DNA of 64,000 nt, taken from positions 62,001-126,000 of the forward strand of contig VWZL01000632.1 in the NCBI GenBank assembly GCA_013396915.1. Reading direction: 5' to 3'. The translations under genes were made by a program, and so were the position numbers. This document shows, in pieces, positions 41,801 through 50,028 of the stretch. A model generated the notes under the pieces. It was not told the DNA's origin. It saw only the letters and a list, made by a program, of their open reading frames with translations, and searched no databases. This stretch comes from Stercorarius parasiticus. Lineage: Eukaryota; Chordata; Aves; Charadriiformes; Stercorariidae. How positions within the stretch are numbered: the first letter of the stretch is position 1; every line of letters begins with the position of its first letter.

Positions 41801-44800
41801 GCTGACACTGGTACCTTCAACTCCCTTTTTCCTTAAGACTTGCCCTTGGACATCTTAATTGCTGAATTAAGTAAATCCTAATTGCTAAAGAAAACAAAAG
41901 ATCTTTGAAGAGCTTACCGAGTCATAAATCATTCTAACAAAACACATCCAAACAACTGCCATTGCGTACCAGTAAGTAAATCTGCACAAGTGGAATTGAT
42001 GGAAACTGTTTATTCAACACATTTTAGCTGCTTGTAACATCTGTTTTGGTAAATGTTTTGTTGACCCTTTTCTCCAAAGGGTTTGATACATTCAATGAGG
42101 CACAGCAAATCCCTTTGTGTCTATTTCAGTGTATAGGTTTCATGCTAAGCGTTAGCCTCAGGCTTTTAGGTAAGTGTCAGTTGATGTTCAGGCTAGAAAA
42201 TTGGGTCCGTAATTTGTTCAGCTTTTTTACGTTCCATGGGCTTCAGGCAGCGAACTTTCAAGCTCCTGTTTGAAAACTCCTTGCATTGACAGTTTTGCAA
42301 ATGTATGCTCTTGCTTTTAAGGGAAAAGTACAGGCTTTTCTGTTTTGCCATTTCATAATGGGGTGTGATTCTCTGTGGTAAATGGGGGGGGGGCGGGGGA
42401 GGTTGTCTTCTACTTCTTGAATGAAGGCTTGAGTCAATTCGTTACCTTGGTGTCATTCATCTTTTGGAGATATGTCAAGAAAAGGTATGAAGTTCTAAGT
42501 TCTCTTCATACTGATGAAATTTGATTACATCTGGTGTAAACGCTTCATCATGCTGTTCTCTTTGGTCATGGTTTTTCTGGGTGGGCTTAATTTTCCTTTT
42601 ATTTTAGATGGCTAAAAACAACCACTGTGAAAAAAAAACGTCTAGTCTACCTTATTGACGCGTAACGAGCAGCAGCTTTCTTGTGACTCCACGTAGAGTT
42701 TTTTCGGAAATGAGCACTGCTGAGAGCTTAAGTTTTGAAAGTCCTGATCATGATGCTATATTCACAAAACAGTTGAGTTACAGGCAGCAGCACTGCAGTT
42801 TTGGGCACCCGGCAGTATTTTATGCTATTGATCTGGAACAATTAATCTCTGAATGAAAGTCTAATTCTTCAAAGTGCCTACGCACAGGAAACAGTGACAT
42901 TTTTAGAAACTGATTAGCAATGGACGTAATTGTTCACTGAACTAGACAGACCTCTTCATGCATACCAACAAAATACCATAGACATTGTCTAGGAATTAAT
43001 TAATTTCATTACAGGCTTTAATATGGTGTTCCTGATTTCCAGCCCCCCCCTCCCCCCCCTCGAGGTTATATTAAAATGGTGCTGTCTTTGCTTTGCTTGT
43101 CTTCAATATTTATCTTTTTCCAGTGCAATGATTAATACTTGTACGTCAAGATACGTATCAGTTTCTTTTGTTCTCCTCTCTTGTAGTGTTGGCTGTGTAT
43201 TTTGTGATCCCAAGGAACCCATTAAAGTTTGCACTCGTTTCAGAGCTCGGGTTCTCATCTTTAATATTGAGGTTCCAATCACCAAAGGATTTCCTGTAAG
43301 TCTCTGTGAAAGTTGCTGTGTTCATTACAGGTTGCTCAGGGCTCTTCCTCTCCATGTTTGCCTCCCCACCCCGCCCCCCATATGAGAGGTATTTAGTGTC
43401 CAGAAGTGGCTCTGTCCTTCCAGAGAAAACGGATTCCTCTGTAATTTGAAGAGGATGTAAGGGGCTATATGCATGTTCTTATTGGCTTTTGATACACAGC
43501 TGAGCCATTTCAGAGAACATGAGTTCCACCACAGTCAGGCTGGGCTGTCCTTTAGAAAGCTCACACCTTGTAAGAGTGTAATGATGTGCTTAGTTGTAAG
43601 ATACCTTTTAAAATAAATAAAATACCAGTTCATGCTACAGAACTGTATTGAAGTGGCGAAAACAAAACACTTAAGAATAGAAAATGTATTTTTGATTAAT
43701 TAATACATGACCTTTGTGTCGTATCTGTAGAGGTCACAAAGTTTAGGAACTTGGAACAGTTCCTGCATGTGAGGTAGAGACTTCTGTGAGAGAAGTTTTA
43801 TAAGCATTTGTTTAAAAAAAAATCGGTCTTAAAAGAAGTCATGTTTTCAGGTATTAACACTTAGGATTTCTGATTGTTGTAGAATGTTTAATAACTGAAA
43901 AAAATATTTTTTAGGTGCTTTTACACTATCAAACCATAAGTGAACCTGCTACTATTAGAAGACTGTTGAGTGTCCTGCACAAAAGCACTGGTGAAGTGAC
44001 AAAGAAAAAACCTAAGTAAGTGTTTTGAATAGTTAATAATTACTCAAGAAATGGGCTGACTTTTGGTTAATACATGGTATGTCAAGCAGGTTCTGTTATG
44101 AAGCAATAATGTGTTTATAAGAATATGTTTTCATTGTTGGTTTCATGTTTAGATTTCAGAATGCTTTACAAAGTGAAACACCCCCCCCCGCCCACTTGAT
44201 TAAATGCTGAGCACCTGAGAAGTAAAATGACTTGCCCAAGGTCACTTGCAGAATTGGGAATGAATCCTAGATCACTGGCCCTGCTCTTAAAGGATTTTTT
44301 GATTATTATTAATTTTTTTTTACATTATTTCTTTTCTTCCTGTAGTAGCATGGGATCCTTGGTATAATTCTGTAGATGGGTTACTGTCTAAAATAAACTC
44401 AACTAGACAGTGGGTCAGAGAAAAAGAGATTTAGGGAGTCTTCCCATACAAGTTAACTGTGGGAACATCTCTCTAGTTATTCAAAGCTGTATTTGGGTAG
44501 AAATGCTATTTGACACATACAACATTATCAGAATAATCCTTTTCCAGAAATTGCATGGCTGAAACTGTTGCTAAAAGGTAATGGGAAGAAAAATCATGAC
44601 TTCTACAGAGCAGTGGGCTGACTCTTTAGTCGTTGGGTTTGAAACAAGACTTGACTTCTATTGGACATGAAAAAGCAGATATTAATGAGATACTAAACTT
44701 CAAAACAATTTGCTAGATGTTGTGGTGGATGCTCTTCTCTAGAAGTTTTTAAAGACAACTCAGATGCCTTTTTAAAAGGTATGCTCCAGGCAAATGAGTT

Positions 44801-46214
44801 TTCAGTCTGGTAGCTTCGGTTATGCTTTAAATCAAGCTTGATCATTTTCCTCTTGGCTTTTAAATTGATTTTTTTCCATTTGTTCACTGTTCTCTTTTTC
44901 ATTTATGCATGCATATGTTTATAATGGAGTTTTCTGCTTATTTACCTGCAGGTTCTTGACTAAAGGACAGAATGCTCTAATAGAACTACAAACTCAAAGA
45001 CCTGTTGCTCTAGAGTTGTATAAAGATTTTAAAGAGCTTGGGAGGTTTATGTTACGCTACAGTGGTTCCACTATTGCTGCAGGAGTTGTCACAGAGGTAT
45101 GACAATTTTGTAACAGACTTTCTATACCGTAAAGGAATGGTGTTAACTTCCACATAGCATTTAGTTTTTATGGTTTTTGCCTGTTTTGCACCCTTTGGCC
45201 TAAAAAGTGAATTTATTCTGCTGAAAAAGAGACAGTGCTTCAGAAAGATGCAAGGAAAACTTGCCACAATTCTGTTCAATTTATTAGGATCAAAAATTAC
45301 TCTGTTTAGAATTCTTGAATTTTGTGCATTTCCCCCCCCTCTCTTGGGTTAAAAAATAACCCTTCACTATTTTAACATACATCAGTCTTTCTGAAACCTA
45401 ATTGCCTGTATAAATATACTGGAAGTAGTTTGTAAATAAGAAGTGTTGGCCATTCTTACTGTGGCTGGTTTGCGTCCCATATCTTTTTCTGTTAGCATTA
45501 AAGACAATTGTACATTTGATTTTCACCGATGACTATAGATGTTTTCTGATGCTGTGTAAATGAGAGGAAGCAAAGGCTTTGGGGCTAAATATAAATGTTT
45601 TGCCTTCTATTAGAAGCAAAAAATACGAATGTTCCTGTAGCTGTCACTTCCAAAATCATAGCAAGATTTTTTAATTAGAATTTAAGTTCTAATTCTAGGC
45701 CTGAGGGAGAGCAATTTAGTCAGATTAACCAAGTTCTGGTACCACGACTTAAAGCTGAGTCATTTAATATCAAAACTTGGAACTAGAGCATGAGAATGTC
45801 TGGCTTCTCCCTGTGTGCGTAGGAATGATGCACCTGGTCTGTCAGAGGCTCTGGGCCTTACGGAGCTTTAATGCTCTTAACAATCTGTCTCGTCTTAAAT
45901 AGGATCCAGAATGAAGGCTTTAATCTTGTACCCACTTTTCATTAAATTTAACTTAAAGTGAATGGGGACCTGTTTAGATCTATGATGGCCAATGTTTGTA
46001 AAATTGGGGACTAAATAACTCTTTGATTGTTATTTGGAAATTACGATTTTACTACTTGTGATCTCGTTCCAGAGAATTTCAGAGCAAAAGGAATTATTTT
46101 TTCCACAGCTAACTATATCATGTTGAAAAAAGCTGTGATCATTTTATATTTAGTACTTCATTTTTCACCGTAGGGTTTTCTTCCATTTGCTTATATTTTT
46201 AGATTAAGGAATGA
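20767..46214 (+). CDS. HBS1L: HBS1L, HBS1-like translational GTPase (3' 14 coding exons; 5' part outside the window)
   Basis: HBS1L is a cytosolic GTPase of the eRF3/EF-1alpha family. It delivers Pelota to ribosomes stalled on damaged or truncated mRNA and triggers subunit splitting and no-go/non-stop decay. The 14 exons join in frame with GT-AG borders into 539 residues plus a stop. Counting the first whole codon as residue 1, the G1 loop GHVDAGKST is at 122-130, switch I Thr at 180, G3 DAPGH at 199-203, G4 NKMD at 261-264 and the G5 SGL at 300-302. Beta-barrel domain II follows from about 335 and domain III from about 425 to the C-terminal IKE. Residues 1-120 are a low-complexity linker rich in Ser, Lys and Glu. 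Mammalian HBS1L has about 684 residues, so roughly 145 N-terminal residues are encoded upstream. No frameshift or stop interrupts the gene. The family assignment is secure; the exon borders are inferred from reading frame and splice consensus. Confidence 0.97.
23783..23807 (+). repeat. Tandem duplication, 12-bp unit
   Basis: ATGACCTCATAA occurs at 23783-23794 and 23796-23807, separated by one C, within an AT-rich part of HBS1L intron 5. Confidence 0.8.
26295..26324. repeat. Perfect 13-bp inverted repeat with 4-base loop
   Basis: The left arm TATTTAATATCAT (26295-26307) and right arm ATGATATTAAATA (26312-26324) are exact reverse complements around the loop GCAG. It lies in HBS1L intron 5 about 1.7 kb before the next exon. 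The arms are AT-rich and would form a stable hairpin in DNA or RNA. Confidence 0.85.
28036..28292 (+). CDS. HBS1L: HBS1L coding exon (6): linker and start of the G domain
   Basis: The exon encodes residues 36-121: a Ser/Ala/Glu-rich linker, then the highly conserved [23 protein letters not shown] that opens the G domain. The acceptor follows a strong T/C tract (TTTTCCCCTAG) and the donor is ATAG|GTAATA. The first base completes a Cys codon split with the previous exon; the last G begins the Gly of the G1 loop. Confidence 0.95.
28293..28765 (+). other. HBS1L: HBS1L intron, 473 bases
   Basis: Short intron between exons 6 and 7, splitting the G1 Gly codon. Nothing else seen. Confidence 0.9.
28766..28931 (+). 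CDS. HBS1L: HBS1L coding exon (7): P-loop (G1)
   Basis: The exon encodes residues 122-176. The phosphate-binding loop GHVDAGKST lies at its very start, followed by the switch-I region that ends in DETGEERER. The acceptor is TTTCCGTAG and the donor AAAG|GTAGAA. The final Arg codon is split AG|G with the next exon. Confidence 0.97.
28932..31225 (+). other. HBS1L: HBS1L intron, 2.3 kb
   Basis: AT-rich intron containing G-rich runs near 29880-29920 and 30510-30545. No gene or clear repeat seen. Confidence 0.85.
31226..31343 (+). CDS. HBS1L: HBS1L coding exon (8): switch I Thr and G3
   Basis: The exon encodes residues 177-216. It carries GVTMDVG with the Mg-binding Thr180 and the G3 box DAPGH (199-203), whose His203 corresponds to the catalytic His of translational GTPases. 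It ends in the conserved NMITGAAQ. The acceptor is TTTAAG and the donor CAG|GTAGAG. Confidence 0.97.
31344..34021 (+). other. HBS1L: HBS1L intron, 2.7 kb
   Basis: Intron between the G3 and G4 exons. Open frames on the minus strand near 32919-33792 are short and unlike any family I recognise. Confidence 0.85.
34022..34168 (+). CDS. HBS1L: HBS1L coding exon (9): G4 NKMD
   Basis: The exon has exactly 49 codons (residues 217-265). It carries the [13 protein letters not shown] segment typical of eRF3/HBS1 proteins and ends with the guanine-specificity box NKMD (261-264). The acceptor follows a T-rich tract ending in AATCTAG; the donor is CCAG|GTACAT. Confidence 0.97.
34169..35677 (+). other. HBS1L: HBS1L introns around the 75-base exon
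   Basis: Two introns (34169-34834 and 34910-35677) flank the small exon 10. No other feature seen. Confidence 0.85.
34835..34909 (+). CDS. HBS1L: HBS1L coding exon (10)
   Basis: This small exon has 25 whole codons (residues 266-290), reading [12 protein letters not shown] to QAGFK. It forms the helix after the G4 box. The acceptor is CTATCTTAG and the donor AAG|GTAATG. Confidence 0.96.
35678..35795 (+). CDS. HBS1L: HBS1L coding exon (11): G5
   Basis: The exon encodes residues 291-329. It contains the G5-like SGL motif (300-302) in [11 protein letters not shown], then the end of the G domain ([11 protein letters not shown]). The acceptor is TTAATTAG and the donor ATCG|GTGAGT. The last base starts the Asp codon shared with the next exon. 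Confidence 0.96.
35983..36051 (+). CDS. HBS1L: HBS1L coding exon (12): start of domain II
   Basis: This 69-base exon encodes residues 330-352, including [17 protein letters not shown], the entry into beta-barrel domain II. It lies only 187 bases after the previous exon. The acceptor is TTTGCAG and the donor AAAG|GTTTGT, a weak donor because positions +3 and +4 are T. Confidence 0.95.
36052..39302 (+). other. HBS1L: HBS1L intron, 3.3 kb
   Basis: The intron opens with a weak donor (GTTTGT). A less AT-rich patch at about 37640-38220 contains a 99-codon open frame (37906-38205) with balanced composition but no recognised homology. A small inverted repeat, CTTGTAATTTACAAG, lies near 36728. Nothing else seen. 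Confidence 0.8.
39303..39407 (+). CDS. HBS1L: HBS1L coding exon (13): domain II
   Basis: The exon encodes residues 353-387, including [19 protein letters not shown], the barrel strand and loop typical of EF-Tu domain II. The acceptor is TTTATTACAG and the donor AAAG|GTACAG. The last Gly codon is split with the next exon. Confidence 0.96.
39408..41478 (+). other. HBS1L: HBS1L intron, 2.1 kb
   Basis: AT-rich intron with the 18-bp tandem duplication and a ten-G run near its 3' end. No gene seen. Confidence 0.85.
40119..40155 (+). repeat. Tandem duplication, 18-bp unit
   Basis: GACCAATGAATAAAAATT (40119-40136) is followed at once by the same unit with one extra A (40137-40155). It lies in HBS1L intron 13 and looks like a recent local duplication. 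Confidence 0.85.
41479..41569 (+). CDS. HBS1L: HBS1L coding exon (14): end of domain II
   Basis: The exon encodes residues 388-417, including [17 protein letters not shown] and LTGMDIIKI. The acceptor is CATTTCCAG and the donor CAA|GTGAGC. The final Asn codon is split AA|T. Confidence 0.96.
42384..42402 (+). repeat. G-run with quadruplex potential
   Basis: A run of ten G's, one C, five G's, then AGG, in HBS1L intron 14. A shorter run of ten G's lies at 41303-41312, about 165 bases before the exon at 41479. Confidence 0.8.
43043..43060 (+). repeat. C-runs upstream of an HBS1L exon
   Basis: Two runs of eight C's separated by T, about 125 bases before the exon at 43187. A similar C-run (nine C's, G, three C's) lies at 44181-44194 in the intron after the next exon. 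Confidence 0.8.
43187..43295 (+). CDS. HBS1L: HBS1L coding exon (15): start of domain III
   Basis: The exon encodes residues 418-454. The segment [20 protein letters not shown] and the following [19 protein letters not shown] stretch form the first strands of domain III. The acceptor is CTCTTGTAG and the donor CCT|GTAAGT, a full donor consensus. Confidence 0.96.
43915..44015 (+). CDS. HBS1L: HBS1L coding exon (16): domain III
   Basis: The exon encodes residues 455-487, from [17 protein letters not shown] to the basic TKKKP. The acceptor is ATTTTTTAG and the donor TAA|GTAAGT. The Lys codon is split AA|G with the next exon. Confidence 0.96.
44952..45096 (+). CDS. HBS1L: HBS1L coding exon (17): domain III core
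   Basis: The exon encodes residues 488-536, including [20 protein letters not shown] and [19 protein letters not shown]. The Gly-Arg-Phe and Gly-Ser-Thr-Ile-Ala-Ala-Gly runs are family hallmarks. The acceptor is TTACCTGCAG and the donor GAG|GTATGA. Confidence 0.97.
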
Positions 46215-46870
46215 CAGTGGTGCTAGAACTTCCACCGTCCAACCAAAATGCAGTCGGATATCCAAACTTCTGTTTAAGAATCCAGTTACTTCAGTTGAAG
46301 GAACAAGTGCAATTAACTGGGGAGAAGGTGATGATGACAAAACTTAAATCGTGTGAGATGTCTGGGGAGCCCTTCATCAGTCTCTCCCGCTGCAGAACAA
46401 GATGCCAACTGACAAGGAACTGCTAATGTTGCACCTCTCGATCTCAAGAATCTCGTGTGTTTCTCCATGTGGGATTTAGCCCTTAGAGAGCTTGATGGAA
46501 AAATCTTAGGAAGTCGAATTAGAGAAAAAGATGATGAATCATCATGAAACAAACTCCTTACTTCCAGACATAAATTGTTTACATATTTTCTTTGATTTGC
46601 TTCTTTGCTGCACATTAATTCAGTAAAGTAACTTTATTGGTCTAATATATTTTGAGGTTTGAGTTGAATGCATATTCAGGGGAAAAAAGAACTTTTACTT
46701 TGGTTTCAAGAGAATGGCATGTAGTATTATCCCAGGATTGTTTTCCCTGTCCCAAAATTTATTTAAAAAAAGAAGTTTTCTTTTGCCGTGTAGTGGAAGC
46801 TGTGCCAACATTGGCTAATTTTATTTTTTAAACTGTAAGAATAATAAAATAACTTTGTCTGAGCATAATT
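46203..46870 (+). CDS. HBS1L: HBS1L terminal exon: three codons (IKE), stop and 3' UTR
   Basis: The acceptor TATTTTTAG precedes ATT AAG GAA TGA, so this exon adds only Ile-Lys-Glu before the stop at 46212-46214. About 650 bases of 3' UTR follow. An AATAAA signal at 46843-46848, with a GT/T-rich stretch just after it, places cleavage at about 46865-46875. The protein ends exactly as the mammalian one does. The end coordinate is approximate. Confidence 0.9.
46843..46848 (+). promoter_or_regulatory. HBS1L: HBS1L poly(A) signal AATAAA
   Basis: A canonical hexamer lies about 630 bases past the stop codon, followed within 30 bases by a T/GT-rich element (TTTTTGTCTTCTTGG). No competing AATAAA lies closer to the stop. 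Confidence 0.8.
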
Positions 46871-47277
46871 TTTGTCTTCTTGGTCTTTTGTTATTTAAAC
46901 ACTTCTAAATTGTGTTAAATCATTCTTTACTTTCCATAACTCAGAAGTTTCGGAGTAAACTTACGACTTAAAATGAGAAACTGGCATGCGACTTATCTTT
47001 CTGTGGAAATAATTTCAGTTTTTCTCACATGTTACTCAGTGCAGCTGCTGCGCGTACGCATCTCTTTCATCCAGATTTAGTGCTCTTTTGAACAAAAGCT
47101 GGCAGTTTAATCTCGGGATGTATGCTAAAACCCTATTGTTGTGCTGCCTTGAGCCTGTAACTCCTTCTCACTTTTCAGTAATAGGGGAAGTGAAACCTCC
47201 CAGCTGAAAAGAGGGTCCTTCTGTCAACTCCAGGACTAACTCAGGACAGACACGCTTTGCTACATCTTTGCTACAAT

Positions 47278-47687
47278 CTCTCCTATATGACAGACTGAGA
47301 GAGCTGGGGTTGTTCAGTCTGGAGAAAAGAAGGCTCCAGGGAGACCTTATAGTGGCCTACCAGTATCTTAAGGGGGCCTACAAGAAAGCTGGTGAGGGAC
47401 TTTTTAGGATGTCGGGTAATGGTAGGACTAGAGGGAATGGATTAAAACTGGAGATGGGTCGATTCAGACTGGACGTTAGGAAGAAGTTCTTCACCATGAC
47501 GGTGGTGAGACACTGGAAGAGGTTGCCCAGAGGGCGGTGGAAGCCCCGTCCCTGGAAGTTTTTAAGGCCAGGCTGGATGGGGCTCTGAGCAACCTGGTCT
47601 AGTGGGAGGTGTCCCTGCCCATGGCAGGGGGGCTGGAACTAGATGATCTTTAAGGTCCCTTCCAACCCTAACAATTCTATGATTCTA
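47278..47687 (+). mobile_element. CR1 LINE 3' end, about 410 bases
   Basis: Consecutive CR1 landmarks occur in order: GAGAGAGCTGGGGTTGTTCAG, GAGAAAAGAAGGCTCCAGGG, AGACTGGACGTTAGGAAG, GAGACACTGGAAGAGGTTGCCC, GGCCAGGCTGGATGGGGC and the tail CAATTCTATGATTCT. It is 5' truncated, as is usual. It lies about 410 bases past the HBS1L poly(A) site. A 106-codon open frame inside it is not a gene. Confidence 0.95.
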
Positions 47688-49401
47688 ACTTGGAAGGTTG
47701 TGGGTTTTTTTCAATAGGAAGTCTGAGAGGGCCTCAGGTATTTCAGGACCTGTATGTGAGTGCAGAGTGGAGACAGCTCTACTTGAACTATAGTTAGTAG
47801 TGTGGGGAAGGAACTGAAGTCTTTGCTCCAGAGCATCAGTCACTGGGGTTAACCAGAGTAAAGCTGTGCCCTGTGTAGGGAAGAACACAAAAAGCCTATG
47901 ATTGTCATTTAGTTCAAAGTCATGTATGGTCCATACCTGCTCTTCCCACGTCCTTTTTTTGGTAGGTAAATTTTTTTTTTTTGCACTTATATGCTTTATC
48001 CCCAGTTCAGCAGATACGTGCACCTGACCGCATAGATAAATTGTACTGTTGACTGCATGCACATCTGCAGAAGTATCAGCAATGCTTTATGTGGAAACGA
48101 CTTTTATAAGATCTTATGAATCTGAAATATCTGAAAACTGTTATTGCCAAAACTGACGCTTATGAATGATCACTGTTATGTCTTTTTATAGTCCAGAAAT
48201 TGCATTTAAATATGTAGCAGTTTCAACGTGCCAGCCATGAAGGTTTCAGTGCACTTGTTGAATTCCAGAGATTTGTCCTGCCAAGCTCCTGTGTTGAACC
48301 TGTCCCACTTGAACTTGCCTTCAAACCTTGGAAATGCTTAGGTGGCTTTCAAGTCAGGGGACAGCCGAAGTGCTACAGGCAGGAGAACGTGTCTTCAGTT
48401 TTAAGACTTCGGTAAATTCCTTGCTGGTTGTGGACAAGGAAGTGTGGTACGGGATGAACCTCTGTTAACCCTTTTCGCGCATGGTTGCACTAAATTTTGA
48501 GACTCTATTCTGTGGCGACAGAAAAGCTACTGCATGCTTTCCCAGTTTGTAGCTTGGGAGAGCCAGAGGTATTACCTAATCCAGTTTCGACATGACTGCA
48601 CTACCTTTCAGCACTGATTTGAACTCTGCCCAGAGGCTCCACTTGGTTGGTGTATAAAGGATCTGTTGTGCAACAAAAACGTATCACCTTTATTAGATCA
48701 AAATGTATTTACGGGTTGATCCACAAGAAATTTGACCGCTTGGCAGGGGTCTAGGGTGCAAAAACTTTCTAAACTGCTGATTGAGATATTCACGGTCTCC
48801 TGGTGACAACATCCTGCTCTCCAATACAGATGTAGTCTTTTGAATATCTCTGGAGTGCAAGGAGGTGGCATGCAATCTTAGAGCAATTTGATAATCTAAG
48901 CATTCTCTCTTGGAGAAATGTCTTTTAGACAGCTGTTACTGGACGGTTCAGGTTCTTGGGAAGTTAAAGAGAAACCTAATTATAGGTAAGAGGCTTCTCT
49001 ATAGCAAGGTGGCTTCCACTGGAATATCTATGGAAGAGAAAGCATGAAAGCTGGTGTCTTGCTGCTTTTTTAAAAACTGGATTTCTGACAACATACCACA
49101 GAGAGTAGTAGGTAGGATTGTGCTTCTCAGCTGTTTTGAATTGACGGGCCACTCGGCTGTTTGTATTGTTTGATGTTTGGGGATCTTGGTGGAAAAAAAG
49201 ATAGTTTCTTACGTTTAAAATACTTCGCTTTGGCAGAACCACTGTTTTTGGTGTTACAAGGAAAAGTATTGACGATGACAAAGCAGTAAACAGGAGCTGC
49301 AGACATGCTAGTCCAAGTGTCTGTTCTCTCTGTCTGCTGATGGTAAGGAGCAGGTCCCTGGCTAGGTATTTGGGTCTTGAATTATTTTGTGTAGTTGTTT
49401 C

Positions 49402-49496
49402 ATAGAATCATAGAATTGTTAGGGTTGGAAGGGACCTTAAAGATCATCTATTTCCAACCCCCCTGTCATGGGCAGGGACACCTCCCACTAGATCAG
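49402..49496 (-). mobile_element. CR1 LINE 3' fragment just upstream of ALDH8A1
   Basis: ATAGAATCATAGAATTGTT, GGTTGGAAGGGACCTTAAAG and ACACCTCCCACTAGATCAG are the reverse complement of the CR1 3' end. It ends about 395 bases before the ALDH8A1 ATG, so it lies in or next to the promoter region. Confidence 0.93.
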
Positions 49497-49871
49497 TGTC
49501 AAAATGTCTTTCTTCGGACTTGAGCTTGGAAAACCGGTATAAGAAGAAATTCCCCTGTCAAACCATTCTTTTTTTCCCCCTCCTTCAATATTTTATTTTC
49601 TATGGGCAGAGAGGAGCTGTTTTCTAACACCTTTGCTGACCCTGCCTCCTTACTTCAACTCCTAAAAAAGACCCGAGTGTCACAGAAATAGTAATTTCCC
49701 CCCCACACCACTTTCCTCTTTTCTGCTGTTGTTGCCAGGGTTCGTTCCCACCCGTGAGCGAGCGGTGCAGGGAAGACGGAGAGAGAGGGGGAGGAGTTCA
49801 GACTTGCTGTGCAAATACATACAGAACTACTAATCTAAATTGGTACCTTGTAGAAAAAAAAAAAATCACAG

Positions 49872-49976
49872 ATGAAGCAAGCGGCTAACGATGGCTCGCT
49901 CAGAGGGTCTCTTAGTGCTGGAAAACTTCATAGCTGGCAAATTTGTTCCTTGTTCCTCCTACCTAGACTCCTATAA
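49872..49976 (+). promoter_or_regulatory. Upstream ORF overlapping the ALDH8A1 start codon
   Basis: An ATG 19 bases before the ALDH8A1 start opens a 34-codon frame (+1 relative to the CDS) that ends with TAA inside exon 1. Its context is weak (C at -3, A at +4), whereas the main ATG is strong, so leaky scanning would be expected. It matters only if transcription starts upstream of 49872. Confidence 0.5.
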
Positions 49977-50028
49977 TCCGTCCACCGGAGATGTGTATTG
50001 CAGGGTGCCAGACAGTGGCAAAGAAGAG
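49891..50028 (+). CDS. ALDH8A1: ALDH8A1 coding exon 1
   Basis: The exon encodes residues 1-46, from MARSEGLLVLENFIAGKFVP to DSGKEE. Opening with a short strand before the Rossmann fold and having no signal peptide, it fits a cytosolic enzyme. The donor is GAG|GTGAGT. The 5' UTR start cannot be fixed; no TATA box or CpG island is obvious. Confidence 0.95.

Larger units (their letters stand above)
41570..43186 (+). other. HBS1L: HBS1L intron, 1.6 kb
   Basis: Intron with the G-run at 42384 and the C-runs at 43043. No gene seen. Confidence 0.85.
43296..46202 (+). other. HBS1L: Last three HBS1L introns
   Basis: These are 43296-43914, 44016-44951 and 45097-46202, all GT-AG. Only the C-run at 44181-44194 stands out. 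Confidence 0.85.
46871..49890. other. HBS1L-ALDH8A1 intergenic region
   Basis: About 3 kb between the HBS1L cleavage site and the ALDH8A1 start codon. It contains two CR1 fragments in opposite orientation. The last 200 bases are moderately GC-rich around 49735-49795, then an A-run (about 49853-49865) precedes the start. No TATA box or CpG island can be pointed to. The ALDH8A1 transcription start must lie within this region. Confidence 0.75.

Noticed and set aside
47268..47588. 106-codon open frame downstream of HBS1L
   Set aside because: It lies inside a CR1 3' end, which is non-coding or UTR at this point.
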